Shown: positions 1-9,159 of the stretch, piece after piece
Layout of the letters: each line of letters begins with the position of its first letter
Numbering within the stretch: the first letter of the stretch is position 1
Origin: Chloroflexota bacterium
GTDB lineage: Bacteria > Chloroflexota > Anaerolineae > Aggregatilineales > Phototrophicaceae
Reading direction: 5' to 3'
Assembly (NCBI GenBank): GCA_026709625.1
Contig: JAPOSR010000042.1
Coordinates: 1-34,762 of the forward strand
Length of the DNA: 34,762 bases
Position numbers and translations under genes: made by a program
Notes under the pieces: model-generated
What the model saw: the letters and a program-made list of their open reading frames with translations, nothing else
Databases searched by the model: none
What the model was told of the DNA's origin: nothing

Positions 1-51
<51 letters not shown>

Positions 52-232
52 TTCTACAAGCCGCTCGCTCTGTCTAAACGAGGCTTTCTGCTCAAGCGCC
101 CATTTGAATACTATAGTGTTCGAATCCCTGTCTGAGTAGATTGCGAGATAATTTCGCATAAAAGGCGCACCAGAGCGATAGTATTATACAGAGGATAACA
201 TATGATTATTACGATTCGCAAGCTGCTGGTCG
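52..232. other. non-coding stretch before the first repeat
   Basis: No convincing gene is seen here. The segment is more AT-rich than the surroundings and carries two TATA-rich patches, at 107-120 and 177-190, that resemble the ATACTATAGT core of the palindrome at 25421-25448. A GTTCGAATCCC string at 118-128 recalls a tRNA T-loop, but no acceptor, D or anticodon stems accompany it. Together with 233-507 this makes about 455 bp without a gene. Confidence 0.5.
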
Positions 233-419
233 GGGAGTGGTGATTTTGGTGGATACGTGTTGCTTTGCCCCTCCCCGACCGCCTGTGTCTACGCGGCGCA
301 ACAATGAGGGAGGGGCTACCATGCTGCGGGAGCTCTGGGAAAACTCCCCTTCCCTCGTTCTGGGGGCAAGGGGCCGGGGATGGGGGCTTGATTGCCATAT
401 CCACGCATTCACCACTCCC
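233..419 (+). repeat. MITE-like dispersed repeat, copy A (187 bp)
   Basis: The element begins with GGGAGTGGTGA (233-243) and ends with the exact reverse complement TCACCACTCCC (409-419), giving perfect 11-bp terminal inverted repeats. Similarity between the ends continues imperfectly through a shared GTGGATA. The interior is C/G-rich and has no credible gene. A second copy lies inverted at 22198-22362, with long near-identical blocks such as GAGGGAGGGGCTACCATGCT. No clear target-site duplication is visible. It sits just upstream of the oxidoreductase gene, so it may affect that gene's expression. Confidence 0.8.
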
Positions 420-507
420 ACACTCCCTCTGGATTCGCCTTGCGCAGCCCTGCGCGCTACAATGCCGCGCATTGTCAATTTTGCAGCTTTCGATACGAGA
501 AACCGCC

Positions 508-1503
508 ATGAAAACACGCGTTGCATTAATTGGGGCGGGCGGGATGGCGCGCCATCACCTGCCGCTTATGGTCGAAACAGGTGCCGATATCCGCGTCGTC
601 TGCGAGCCTTCCGGGAACAACTATGAGCTCACTGTCGCCAAGTTGGCCGAGCTGGGCGCGCAGCCGCCGCCCAACCAGCCCGACCTGACGAAATTGCTGG
701 ACCACTATCGGCATGAACTGGATGCCGTGTTTATCATCACGCCGCACAACCTGCATCATGACCAAGCCAAAGCCTGCCTCGAGGCGGGGCTGGATGTGCT
801 GCTGGAAAAGCCGATGGTGCTGAACGGCAGCGAAGCCATCAGCCTGATGGCCGCGCGCGACCGCACGAGCCGCCATTTGGTGGTCGCTTTCCAGGGCGGG
901 CTTTCACCGCAGATCCGCCATGCCGCCGCCCTCATCGCTTCAGGCGAGCTGGGCGAGCTGTTGACCGTGACCGGCATGATCTGGCAGGGTTGGAAGAGCG
1001 CGACAACCGGCAGCTGGCGGCAGATCCCCGAGATCGCCGGCGGCGGCTTTCTCTTCGATTCTGGCGCGCACATGCTCAACACCATCTGCACGTTGGTGGG
1101 CGAAGATTTTGCCAGCGTGGCCGCCTGGACGGACAATCGTGGCGCACCGGTCGATATCAACGGCGTGATCATGGGACGGCTGGGATCAGGCGCGCTGGTC
1201 ACCATCAATGGCTGTGGCGACTGCGTTCCTGGCTTGCATTCAGAGATCTATCTCAACCTGACTGGCGGCGCGATCCGCACAGGCATCTATGGCGAGCGGC
1301 TGTTGATCCGCCGTGAAGGCGAAAGCGACTACAACGAGGTCGACCTGCCGCCGATGCGCGGGGCATGGGAGCAATTCACGCAGGTGCGCGCTGGCGAAAT
1401 CGAAAATCCCTGCCCGCCCGAAGTTGGCTTGCGCATGGCCAAGCTGTGGGACGCCATCGTCGAGTCGGCTGGCAATGACGGGCAGGTGGTTGCGGCGGTT
1501 TGA
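508..1503 (+). CDS. Gfo/Idh/MocA family oxidoreductase
   Basis: This 331-residue protein is an NAD(P)-dependent sugar or cyclitol dehydrogenase-type enzyme. The N-terminal Rossmann fold starts with a GAGGMA nucleotide-binding loop near residues 9-14. The family signature EKP lies at 100-102, with K101 as the probable catalytic lysine, and the FDSGAH segment supplies D184 and H188 of the usual D-x3-H pair. Length is normal for the family. The open frame extends upstream to 265, but those codons lie in the dispersed repeat, so the ATG at 508 is preferred although its ribosome site (GAGAAA) is weak. Substrate cannot be read from sequence; the neighbouring sugar-acid genes make a sugar or inositol likely. 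Confidence 0.9.
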   Translation: MKTRVALIGAGGMARHHLPLMVETGADIRVVCEPSGNNYELTVAKLAELGAQPPPNQPDLTKLLDHYRHELDAVFIITPHNLHHDQAKACLEAGLDVLLEKPMVLNGSEAISLMAARDRTSRHLVVAFQGGLSPQIRHAAALIASGELGELLTVTGMIWQGWKSATTGSWRQIPEIAGGGFLFDSGAHMLNTICTLVGEDFASVAAWTDNRGAPVDINGVIMGRLGSGALVTINGCGDCVPGLHSEIYLNLTGGAIRTGIYGERLLIRREGESDYNEVDLPPMRGAWEQFTQVRAGEIENPCPPEVGLRMAKLWDAIVESAGNDGQVVAAV

Positions 1504-1591
1504 CTTCGTCGCTAGCCCGCATTTGGAAGAACAAAGCAAGCTATGCGAATGGCGTCGGCCGGAGAGTCATGATTCATAGTCGGACGATCGC

Positions 1592-4500
1592 ATGCTCATG
1601 ATGCCAGAAAATACCCGCCCGCCCTTCGACAGCGCCGATGCCCGCGAGATTCTGCGCGCGCGCTATCGCATCCACGCAAGCGCCTGCCGCGAGCTGCCCG
1701 CCGAACTCGACCGCAATTTTCATCTGCAAAGCGCCCACCAAGGAGCATTCGTGCTGAAAATCGCCCACCACAGCGTGAGCGAAAGCGAGCTGGACTTGCA
1801 GAACCAGGCTTTGCAGCGCCTGCGCCGGTTGCGGCTCTTCCCGCAGGTCGTCTCGGCCGCCGATGGCCAGCCCAGCATCCACATCACTGCGCCGGGTGGC
1901 GGTCTCTATCGCGCTCGCTTGCTGCGCTATATCGAGGGCGCCCCCCTGCGCGACTTCCGCCCGCATTCGCCTGAGCTGCTGGCGGATATCGGCGCGCGGC
2001 TGGGCGAATTCAGCGCCGCTATGACGACATTCGACCACGCTGAAAAGCGGCGCGGCTATCGCTGGAACATCGCCAACCTGCCGCGGGTCGTCCAGTTTGC
2101 GACCGATATGCCCGCCGACAAAAAAGCGCTGCTTGATCACTTTGCGCAGCTCTACACCGATGAAGCGCTGCCCGTCATGAGCCAGCTGCGGGGTGGTTTC
2201 TGTTATAACGATGCCAACGACACCAACATCCTCGTCCGCGCCGATGAACCCAACGCGCCGCATGTAGCTGGTTTCATCGACCTGGGCGATATGACCTACG
2301 CGCCTGTCATCGCTGACCTGGCTGTCGCGCTGGCTTATGTGATGATGGACTGCGCGCGCCCATTGCAGCGAGTCATTCCGTTGGTCGCTGCTTATCATCG
2401 CGCCTTTCCGCTGCAAGAGCGCGAAATCAGCCTGCTTTTTCCGCTGGCGGCAGCTCGCCTGTGCTTGAGCGTCTGCATCAGTTGGCATCAGCAGCGCCGC
2501 GAACCAGCCAACCGCCATCTCAGCATCAGCGAAGACAGCGCCTGGCGTTTGCTGCGGCAGCTGCGCGAAGTCCACCCGCGCCGCGCTCATTATCATCTTC
2601 GGGCTGCCTGTGGATTGCCCGCCTCGCCCAGCACCGCCACCTTGCGCGACTGGTTGGGTTCGCAGCAATTCGCGCCAATTCTGGGGATGGAGCTGACTGC
2701 GCAGAACAGCCAATTGCTCGACCTGGGCCTGCAAAGCGACCTGCTGGCGCAAGTGTCCGACTTGTCCGACCCAGCCGCTTGGGCTGCGCCACTGCAAAGC
2801 GCGCTGCGGGGCAAGGTCGGCATCGGCTTGTACAAAGAAACCCGACCGATCTATCTGACCGACATGTTCGCAATCACTCCCCATCATCGGCGCGCGCTGC
2901 ACCTGGGCGTCGATTTCTTCGCAGCGGCTGGCGCGCCCATTTATGCGCCCTTGGACGGCATTGTGCGGGTTGTCACTGAGCATACTGCGCCGCAAGATTT
3001 TGGACCCATGCTGATCGTCGAGCATCAGCCTCGTCCCGATCTGCGTTTCTATACGCTCTATGGGCATCTGGCGGCGGACGCGCTGCATCGCTGGCGGCTT
3101 GGGCAGCCGGTGGCGGCTGGCGACCTGCTGGCGCATATCGGCGATCATCCTCGCAACGGCAACTGGGCACCACATCTGCACTTCCAGTTGGTCGCGGATT
3201 TGCTTGACCTGCATGACAAGGTGCCCGGCGTCTGCTCGCCCCAGGAGCGCGATTTTTGGACTTCGCTTTGTCCCGACCCCAACTTGCTTTTGAAGCTGAG
3301 TCAATCGCTCCAGCCAACACAGCAAGCCTCGTCGCAGCAGCTGCTGGAACGGCGGCGGCGCGCGCTGAATCCCGCGCTTAGCTTGTCATACCAGCAGCCC
3401 TTGGAAATCGCGCGCGGTCACCTGCATTACCTCTATGATGCCCAGGGGCAGCCTTTTCTGGACTGCGTCAACAATGTGGCGCATGTCGGGCATTGCCATC
3501 CACGCGTCACAGCCGCGGCGATGCGACAGATGGCGCGGCTCAATACCAACACGCGCTACCTGCACGATGTCATCATCGACTATGCCGAACGGCTTTGCGC
3601 GACGCTGCCCGAGCGGCTTTCGGTCTGTTTCTTCGTCAACAGCGGCAGCGAAGCCAACGAATTGGCGCTGCGGCTGGCAGCAGCCCATAGTGGCGGCGGC
3701 GACATTCTTGTCATCGACCACGCGTATCACGGGCACACCAGCGCGCTGATTGATATCAGCCCCTACAAGTTCGCTGGTCCGGGCGGCCAGGGCAGACCAG
3801 CCTATGTGCAGGTGGCGCAGCTGCCCGACGCTTTCCGTGGCGACGCGCGAGGCTATGATGAAGCAGCTGGCGCGTATTATGCCCGCTCAATCGCCGAACA
3901 AATCGAGTCCATTCACGCGCGCCGCGACAAACTGTCCGCTTTCTTCGCAGAGGGCATCCTGGCTTGTGGCGGACAAATGCCCCTGCCGGCGGGTTATCTG
4001 CAGCGCGCCTATGCTTTGACGCGGGCGGCGGGCGGCGTCTGTGTGGCGGATGAAGTGCAGACGGGCTTTGGGCGCGTCGGCGAGCGCTTTTGGGCATTTG
4101 AGCTGAGCGGCGTCGTACCCGATATTGTCACCATGGGCAAGCCGATCGGCAATGGGCATCCTCTGGGCGCGGTGGTGACGACGCCCGAGATCGCGGCGGC
4201 TTTTGATACGGGCATGGAATACTTCAACACTTTCGGCGGCAACCCGGTCGCCTGCGCCATCGGGCTGGAAGTGCTGCGCGTTATTGATGACGAAAGGCTG
4301 CAAGCCAACGCGCGCTTGGTCGGCGCATATTGGCAGAGGCAGCTGCAAGCGCTGCAAGGGCAGCATCCCATCATCGGCGATGTGCGTGGCGCGGGATTCT
4401 TCCTGGGCATTGAGCTGGTGCGCGATTCTCGAACCCTGCAGCCCGCCGATTGGGAAGCCGCCTATATCGCCGAGCGGATGAAGGCGCAGGGCATCTTGGT

Positions 4501-4630
4501 CAGCACCGAAGGCCCGCTGGGCAATGTGCTGAAGCTGAAGCCGCCTATCATATTCCGAAGCGAGCATGTAGATCGGTTTGTGGATGTGTTTGGCGACGTG
4601 CTTTGGGATACTGTTCTGCGTGTCGACTAG
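1592..4630 (+). CDS. kinase (APH fold) - M23 peptidase - class III aminotransferase/phospholyase fusion
   Basis: A 1012-residue protein with three domains. Residues about 30-330 are an aminoglycoside-phosphotransferase-fold kinase, with catalytic loop Y205-x-D207-x4-N212 and metal Asp D230 in IDLGD. Residues about 425-560 are an M23 (LytM-type) metallopeptidase with all four motif residues present: H437-x3-D441 and H528-x-H530. Residues about 580-1012 are a class III PLP enzyme, with the NSGSEAN phosphate-binding loop, D820 in ADEVQ and Schiff-base K850 in MGKPIGNG. Known relatives are hydroxylysine kinase and the phospholyases acting on phosphohydroxylysine or phosphoethanolamine, so successive phosphorylation and elimination of an amino alcohol is the likely chemistry (inference). 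There is no signal peptide, so the peptidase domain appears cytosolic. The His usual in the kinase loop is Tyr here. Start 1592 has alternatives at 1598 and 1601. Confidence 0.88.
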   Translation: MLMMPENTRPPFDSADAREILRARYRIHASACRELPAELDRNFHLQSAHQGAFVLKIAHHSVSESELDLQNQALQRLRRLRLFPQVVSAADGQPSIHITAPGGGLYRARLLRYIEGAPLRDFRPHSPELLADIGARLGEFSAAMTTFDHAEKRRGYRWNIANLPRVVQFATDMPADKKALLDHFAQLYTDEALPVMSQLRGGFCYNDANDTNILVRADEPNAPHVAGFIDLGDMTYAPVIADLAVALAYVMMDCARPLQRVIPLVAAYHRAFPLQEREISLLFPLAAARLCLSVCISWHQQRREPANRHLSISEDSAWRLLRQLREVHPRRAHYHLRAACGLPASPSTATLRDWLGSQQFAPILGMELTAQNSQLLDLGLQSDLLAQVSDLSDPAAWAAPLQSALRGKVGIGLYKETRPIYLTDMFAITPHHRRALHLGVDFFAAAGAPIYAPLDGIVRVVTEHTAPQDFGPMLIVEHQPRPDLRFYTLYGHLAADALHRWRLGQPVAAGDLLAHIGDHPRNGNWAPHLHFQLVADLLDLHDKVPGVCSPQERDFWTSLCPDPNLLLKLSQSLQPTQQASSQQLLERRRRALNPALSLSYQQPLEIARGHLHYLYDAQGQPFLDCVNNVAHVGHCHPRVTAAAMRQMARLNTNTRYLHDVIIDYAERLCATLPERLSVCFFVNSGSEANELALRLAAAHSGGGDILVIDHAYHGHTSALIDISPYKFAGPGGQGRPAYVQVAQLPDAFRGDARGYDEAAGAYYARSIAEQIESIHARRDKLSAFFAEGILACGGQMPLPAGYLQRAYALTRAAGGVCVADEVQTGFGRVGERFWAFELSGVVPDIVTMGKPIGNGHPLGAVVTTPEIAAAFDTGMEYFNTFGGNPVACAIGLEVLRVIDDERLQANARLVGAYWQRQLQALQGQHPIIGDVRGAGFFLGIELVRDSRTLQPADWEAAYIAERMKAQGILVSTEGPLGNVLKLKPPIIFRSEHVDRFVDVFGDVLWDTVLRVD

Positions 4631-4981
4631 GCGAAACCCATTGCGTATCGTTCACTGGCATCACACGGAATCGTGGCAATGAAACCTGACGATTTCTTGA
4701 TGCCGATTCTCCTCGCGAACCCGGATGAGTTCTGTGAAGCCGCGCGCGAACACCGTATTAGCCTTATGAAGCCTCCCTAGGCCGGCGAAGTATATTTGAC
4801 TAAGCTCGCAGAAGACGGCTTGGCAAAGGCTGCTGAACAGATGTGCTTTGCGCATTTGCTGGCTTGACCAAACTTCGATGGATAACAGTCCAGTTTTTGC
4901 CGATTCCAGCCTGTATTGACCGTAGGTTATTGCCTATATTGTTGCCATAATTGGATACGATTGCATTTGGAAAGCTCAACC
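4631..4981. other. intergenic region upstream of malate synthase
   Basis: These 351 bases hold no supported gene. Short open frames on the minus strand (around 4661-5003) show no recognisable domain. The last 70 bases are AT-rich (TTGACC at 4916-4921, TATATT at 4935-4940, CATAAT at 4946-4951) and probably contain the malate synthase promoter, but no hexamer pair has standard 16-18 bp spacing. Confidence 0.4.
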
Positions 4982-6577
4982 ATGACCCAGCCAAGCGCCA
5001 CACCCGGCATCGAAATCAGCGGCGAAATCACCCGCGAGTTCGCCACCATCCTCACCCCCGAAGCGATTGACTTTCTAGCCGGGCTGGCGCGGCGCTTCAC
5101 CGCTCGCCGCAATGAGTTGCTCGCTGCTCGCGAAGTCCGCCAGCAAGCGATTGACCGCGGCGAACTGCCCGACTTCTTGCCCGAAACCGCTCATATTCGC
5201 GCCGACACGAGCTGGCGAATCGCGCCTGTGCCTGCCGACCTGCAAGACCGCCGCGTTGAAATCACTGGCCCCACCGACCGCAAAATGGTCATCAATGCGC
5301 TAAATAGCGGCGCAAAAGTGTTCATGGCTGATTGTGAAGACGCCAACGCGCCCACCTGGCGCAATATGCTCAACGGGCAGATCAACCTCCGGGATGCCGT
5401 AAGCCGCAGCATCACCTTCACCAACCCAGACGGGCGTTTCTACCAACTCAACGACCAGACCGCCACGCTGATGGTGCGCCCCCGCGGCTGGCACCTGGAT
5501 GAGCGCCACTTTTGTGTCGATGGGGCGCCTGTCCCCGCTGGCTTGTTCGACTTTGGCTTGTACTTCTTTCACAACGCTCGCGCGGCGCTGGACAGCGGCA
5601 CAGGCCCGTACGTCTACTTGCCCAAACTGGAAAGCCATTTGGAAGCGCGGCTGTGGAATGATGTTTTTGTCTTTGCGCAAGACTCGCTGGGTATCCCGCG
5701 AGGCAGCATCAAAGCCACCGTGCTCATCGAGACCATCCTGGCAGTCTTCGAAGCCGAAGAAATCATCTACGAATTGCGCCAGCATTCCGCCGGCTTGAAT
5801 TGCGGACGCTGGGATTACATCTTCAGCTACATCAAAAAACTGCGCGCGCACAGCGACTTTCTGCTGCCCGACCGCGCCCAAGTGAGCATGACCGTGCCTT
5901 TCATGCGCCAATATACGCTGCATGTCATCAAAGTCTGTCATCGGCGCGGGGCGCATGCCATGGGCGGGATGGCCGCGCAAATCCCTATTCGCAAGGACCC
6001 CGCCGCCAACCAAGCGGCGCTGGACAAGGTGCGCGCCGACAAGATCCGCGAAGCCCAAGATGGACACGATGGCACCTGGGTCGCGCATCCTGGTTTGGTG
6101 CCGGTAGCCCGCGAAGTCTTCGATGAATTCATGCCATCTGCCAACCAGGTCGACAAACAGCGCGATGATGTGTCGGTGACTGCCAGCGATCTGTTGACTC
6201 CCTGCGGCGGCGATATTACCGAAGCGGGTCTGCGCCTCAACATCAAGGTGGGCATTCAATACCTGGAAGCCTGGCTTGGCGGCAATGGCTGCGTGCCGCT
6301 TTATGGCTTGATGGAAGATGCCGCTACAGCCGAAATCAGCCGCGCCCAGCTGTGGCAATGGCTGCATCACAAAGCGGCGCTGGTTGATGACCGCCCCTTG
6401 ACCGCCGCGCTGTACAGCAGCCTGCTGGAAGAAGAGATGGCAGCTATCCGCGCCGAGGTCGGTGACGCGCGTTTTGAAAACGGACATTTTCCGCTAGCCA
6501 TGCGCCTCTTCGACCAGATGATCCGCGATGATGAATTCCGCGAGTTTCTGACTTTGCCAGCCTATGGCTATCTATAG
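4982..6577 (+). CDS. aceB: malate synthase A
   Basis: This 531-residue enzyme condenses glyoxylate with acetyl-CoA to malate. Length matches the A isoform (about 530 residues). Landmarks are ITGPTDRKM near 94-102, [12 protein letters not shown] near 115-126, an MVRPRGWH segment at 164-171 carrying the conserved arginines, the [13 protein letters not shown] block, and a C-terminal [12 protein letters not shown] block. The open frame runs upstream to 4916, but homologues begin shortly before the TPEAIDFLA segment, so the ATG at 4982 is preferred. No isocitrate lyase is in the window, so glyoxylate may come from another route, or the partner gene lies elsewhere. It converges on the MFS gene with a 48-bp gap and no obvious terminator. 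Confidence 0.95.
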   Translation: MTQPSATPGIEISGEITREFATILTPEAIDFLAGLARRFTARRNELLAAREVRQQAIDRGELPDFLPETAHIRADTSWRIAPVPADLQDRRVEITGPTDRKMVINALNSGAKVFMADCEDANAPTWRNMLNGQINLRDAVSRSITFTNPDGRFYQLNDQTATLMVRPRGWHLDERHFCVDGAPVPAGLFDFGLYFFHNARAALDSGTGPYVYLPKLESHLEARLWNDVFVFAQDSLGIPRGSIKATVLIETILAVFEAEEIIYELRQHSAGLNCGRWDYIFSYIKKLRAHSDFLLPDRAQVSMTVPFMRQYTLHVIKVCHRRGAHAMGGMAAQIPIRKDPAANQAALDKVRADKIREAQDGHDGTWVAHPGLVPVAREVFDEFMPSANQVDKQRDDVSVTASDLLTPCGGDITEAGLRLNIKVGIQYLEAWLGGNGCVPLYGLMEDAATAEISRAQLWQWLHHKAALVDDRPLTAALYSSLLEEEMAAIRAEVGDARFENGHFPLAMRLFDQMIRDDEFREFLTLPAYGYL

Positions 6578-6625
6578 GCATAGCGGTTGAAATAAAGACC
6601 ACCGCCAGGGGGCAAAGCTGAATCC

Positions 6626-7858
6626 TTATGCGCTGTCTGTGGCTGAAGTTGTTGGCGCTCTTGCTTTTTGTCCGGCTATGACAAACGCGACCAGCGACAC
6701 GAGCGCCAGCGCAGCCACCAAGAGCAGCCCGCCTGTATACGACCCGCTCTCATCGTGGATGCGCCCGACCAGCCATGGTCCCAGCGCCGCGCCCAAGCCA
6801 AACATGCCGCCCACGAGCCCGTTGATCGCGCCCAAGCCCTGCCGGTGAAAGATATCGCTGGCCAGCGCCGTAGATTGACTGCTGCGCGTCGCTTCGCCCA
6901 GCGCGTACAGCACAGCATAAGCAGCCAACAAGCCAGCGCTCGCGCCCGTCTGCATCGCCAGCAGCAATCCCACCGCCCCCAGCAAACCTGCCGCGCCGAT
7001 GCTGAATGCCGCTGTTCGTCCATGCCGGTCGGAGACCCAGCCCATCGTCACAAAGCCGACGCTCGCCAGCACGCCAGCCGCCCCGACAACAGCCGCCGCC
7101 AGCGAGCGCGCCACGCCAGCCGACTCCATCAGCGCCACTTGGTGCACGGTCAGGCTGCGCAGCGGGCCCAGCGCTGTCAGCCCGACCAGCATCAGCGCCC
7201 AAAAAGCCGGCATACGCAGCAGCGCGCGCCAGTTGCCATTCCGCTGCGCCGGGCGCGCCCTGGTTTGCGCCGCGGCCGGCGGACGCCGCAACCCGATTGT
7301 CAGCAGTGGCAGCAACAGCAGCAAGCATATCATGGCCAAGGCGAGATAAGCGCCCCGCCAGTCATACTGGGTGATGAGCTCATTCGCCAAAGGCACAAAC
7401 ACAAGCGAGCCTGCGCCCGTGCCAGCAAACGCAATGCCCAGCGCCCGCCCACGCTGGGCCGGCCCCACCCAGCTCGCTATCACCGATGCCTGCGGTCCCA
7501 AGCCGGTGATGCCCAGCCCCGCGCCAAACACGAACCCATAGGCAAGGCGCAGGTCGTCCAGGCTGCGCGCCTCGCTGCACAGCCACAAGCCGCCTGCCAT
7601 CAGACAGGCACCCAGCCCAAACACCGGGCGCGGTCCGTAGCGATCCAATGCCAGGCCGGCCAAGGGCGCAGTGATCGCAAAGACCAGCATGTTCAAGCTG
7701 AAGATCGTGGCGGCGGCTTCGCTGCTCCAGCCTTCTGCCAGCACGAATTCGGCAAAGAAGACCGAGAAAGACAGGCGAATGCCAAAGATGATGAAGAGTG
7801 AAAGCCCGCAGACGAGGACGATGCGCGCGGCGCTGGGGCTGGCTGGCAGCCGAGTCAT
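6626..7858 (-). CDS. MFS transporter
   Basis: A 410-residue hydrophobic protein with the pattern of about twelve membrane helices. The MFS motif A is visible between helices 2 and 3 as GLALDRYGPRPV, near residues 62-73, and a second cytoplasmic-loop copy, GWVSDRHGR, occurs in the C-terminal half. It resembles the oxalate/formate or monocarboxylate-type branch, which would fit export or import of organic acids near malate synthase, but this is a weak inference. The ATG at 7858 is the first good start. It ends convergently with malate synthase. The DUF1828 gene lies upstream on the same strand, ending only 3 bp from its start, so read-through from that pair is possible. Confidence 0.88.
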   Translation of the reverse strand: MTRLPASPSAARIVLVCGLSLFIIFGIRLSFSVFFAEFVLAEGWSSEAAATIFSLNMLVFAITAPLAGLALDRYGPRPVFGLGACLMAGGLWLCSEARSLDDLRLAYGFVFGAGLGITGLGPQASVIASWVGPAQRGRALGIAFAGTGAGSLVFVPLANELITQYDWRGAYLALAMICLLLLLPLLTIGLRRPPAAAQTRARPAQRNGNWRALLRMPAFWALMLVGLTALGPLRSLTVHQVALMESAGVARSLAAAVVGAAGVLASVGFVTMGWVSDRHGRTAAFSIGAAGLLGAVGLLLAMQTGASAGLLAAYAVLYALGEATRSSQSTALASDIFHRQGLGAINGLVGGMFGLGAALGPWLVGRIHDESGSYTGGLLLVAALALVSLVAFVIAGQKARAPTTSATDSA

Positions 7859-7861
7859 GCT

Positions 7862-8626
7862 CTAGGCGGCGAGTTCGTCACGCACGGATTCGCGCTCCGA
7901 CCAGAGGACGGGATTGATTTCAAGATTGCGGAAGGCATCCATTTCATTCAGAACGCTGATATGCTGCGCATCATTCAAGATCGGGTATAGTCGTGCGTCG
8001 CTAGGCCTACTCTCATGGATATCCGACCAGCGAAAAGCGGCTTGCTCAACTGCGTCGCGGCGAGGATTGCTTATAGCGATAAGCATACGATATGGCATAT
8101 GGTCTGAAGGCGGGATGACATATTTGTAATCCACGTAATAGCCGCTTCTCCCTTTGAATTTCTTGGCGTCAAACCTAATCTTGGAGGCGTTCAGCCAAGT
8201 TCCGATGTCAGCGTCAAATCGGCGCTTAAATTTGGAATGGGGCGCAATATAGTAGAGATCGTCGACGGCAATCATCGCTTGCAAGAGATTTTGCAACTTC
8301 ATCGCAAAGTCTTTGGCGGTTGCGCGCGTCACAAGGTCATTGCCTTCCCGCTTCACTCCAAATCCATTCAAATTAGAATGCATCAACTTCCTGCAGCGTT
8401 CACTGTCCACGGTCAAGCCGTAGAACTCAAGGTCATCAATCGTGTAGCCGTCATCAGTCAGAATGATTTCGTCACCAGATAGCTCTGCGTATACTTGCAT
8501 CATGTCATTGTGTCGATCCAAGAACGGAGTTGTGATTTCCACACCATTCTCGATCGTTCGCAGCGTTGTATTCTCGCTCATCCACTTGTGATATTTTCCA
8601 GTCAGCTGTCTGATTTGATCAATCAT
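7862..8626 (-). CDS. DUF1828-containing protein (probable DUF1828-DUF1829)
   Basis: This 254-residue protein carries the DUF1828 hallmark in its first 75 residues: a short helix, then VEITTPFLDRHND, then ILTDDGYTIDDLE. The remaining 170 residues fit the DUF1829 type that often follows. No biochemical function is established that I can name. Its start overlaps the stop of the upstream gene in the string TGATG, so the two are almost certainly translationally coupled and may act as a pair, as in toxin-antitoxin or defence modules (inference). Base composition is visibly lower in GC than the flanking transporter and racemase genes, which suggests acquisition by transfer. It is soluble, with no signal peptide. 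Confidence 0.8.
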   Translation of the reverse strand: MIDQIRQLTGKYHKWMSENTTLRTIENGVEITTPFLDRHNDMMQVYAELSGDEIILTDDGYTIDDLEFYGLTVDSERCRKLMHSNLNGFGVKREGNDLVTRATAKDFAMKLQNLLQAMIAVDDLYYIAPHSKFKRRFDADIGTWLNASKIRFDAKKFKGRSGYYVDYKYVIPPSDHMPYRMLIAISNPRRDAVEQAAFRWSDIHESRPSDARLYPILNDAQHISVLNEMDAFRNLEINPVLWSERESVRDELAA

Positions 8627-9078
8627 CAGATTAAGCCTTTCTGTATCCGAATATCTGGCGGTCGAACGATATTGCAGAAACGCATAAAATCGTTCAAGGT
8701 CACTTGCAAATCCCCAAGATCAGAAAACTTGTCAGAGGGTGGCACAATCGCCCACCTGTCGTGAAAACCCTGCCGATACAGATGAAGATGGGGCGGCTGA
8801 ACCACTGTGCCGTCTTCGTTGCGATGAGGTCTACCTCCTAAGTCCAGCCTCACAAGTCGTATCTCAGTCCGCGCTCGTGTCTGCAGCTTCATCCTAAGCT
8901 CCTTACGACGACCTCGTGATAAATCCAGCAAAAAGCTCTCCCGTAGGTCGAGTGATTGAAGACGCAACACTCTCTGCTTTCCATTCAATGGAAAGGGAAT
9001 CGCTGCTTCGTCTACCCGATGTTTTTCCATCGTCAGCAGATAGTCTGCCTCTTCCTGCCTTATGTCAAAATCGGACAA
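8626..9078 (-). CDS. DUF6978-like small protein, partner of DUF1828 protein
   Basis: A 150-residue protein with an acidic N-terminus (SDFDIRQEEADYLL), a central RESFLLDLSRGRRKE segment, an LVRLDLGGRPHRN stretch and a PHLHLYRQG motif. From memory this matches the small-protein family called DUF6978, which I recall next to DUF1828 genes; the match was not tested. The start is TTG at 9078, preceded by an AGGGTAGG purine run. The first ATG (9030) would remove the conserved N-terminal segment, so TTG is preferred. It shares TGATG with the downstream gene. The conserved His and Arg residues in PHLHLYR are possible catalytic or nucleic-acid contacts, but function is unknown. Confidence 0.7.
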   Translation of the reverse strand: MSDFDIRQEEADYLLTMEKHRVDEAAIPFPLNGKQRVLRLQSLDLRESFLLDLSRGRRKELRMKLQTRARTEIRLVRLDLGGRPHRNEDGTVVQPPHLHLYRQGFHDRWAIVPPSDKFSDLGDLQVTLNDFMRFCNIVRPPDIRIQKGLI

Positions 9079-9159
9079 GAAACCTACCCTAGTCTGAACG
9101 CTTTGGACACGGAACCTATTGGATTATCTCACTTGCATTCTAGCATTGTCGTTGGGCTA

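Noticed and set aside
107..134. T-loop-like GTTCGAATCCC string suggesting a tRNA
   Set aside because: The flanking arm pairs poorly and no acceptor, D-arm or anticodon stem can be built around it.
265..507. N-terminal extension of the Gfo/Idh/MocA gene by 81 codons
   Set aside because: The codons lie in the dispersed repeat and the dehydrogenase fold begins right after ATG 508.
1574..3325. 583-codon open frame on the minus strand
   Set aside because: It is antisense to the three-domain fusion gene, is rich in Gln, Arg and His, and shows no domain; a shadow frame in GC-rich DNA.
5300..6487. 395-codon open frame on the minus strand
   Set aside because: It is antisense to malate synthase, with no recognisable motifs.
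6668..7801. 377-codon open frame on the plus strand
   Set aside because: Antisense to the MFS gene; composition dominated by Arg, Gln and His, typical of a shadow.
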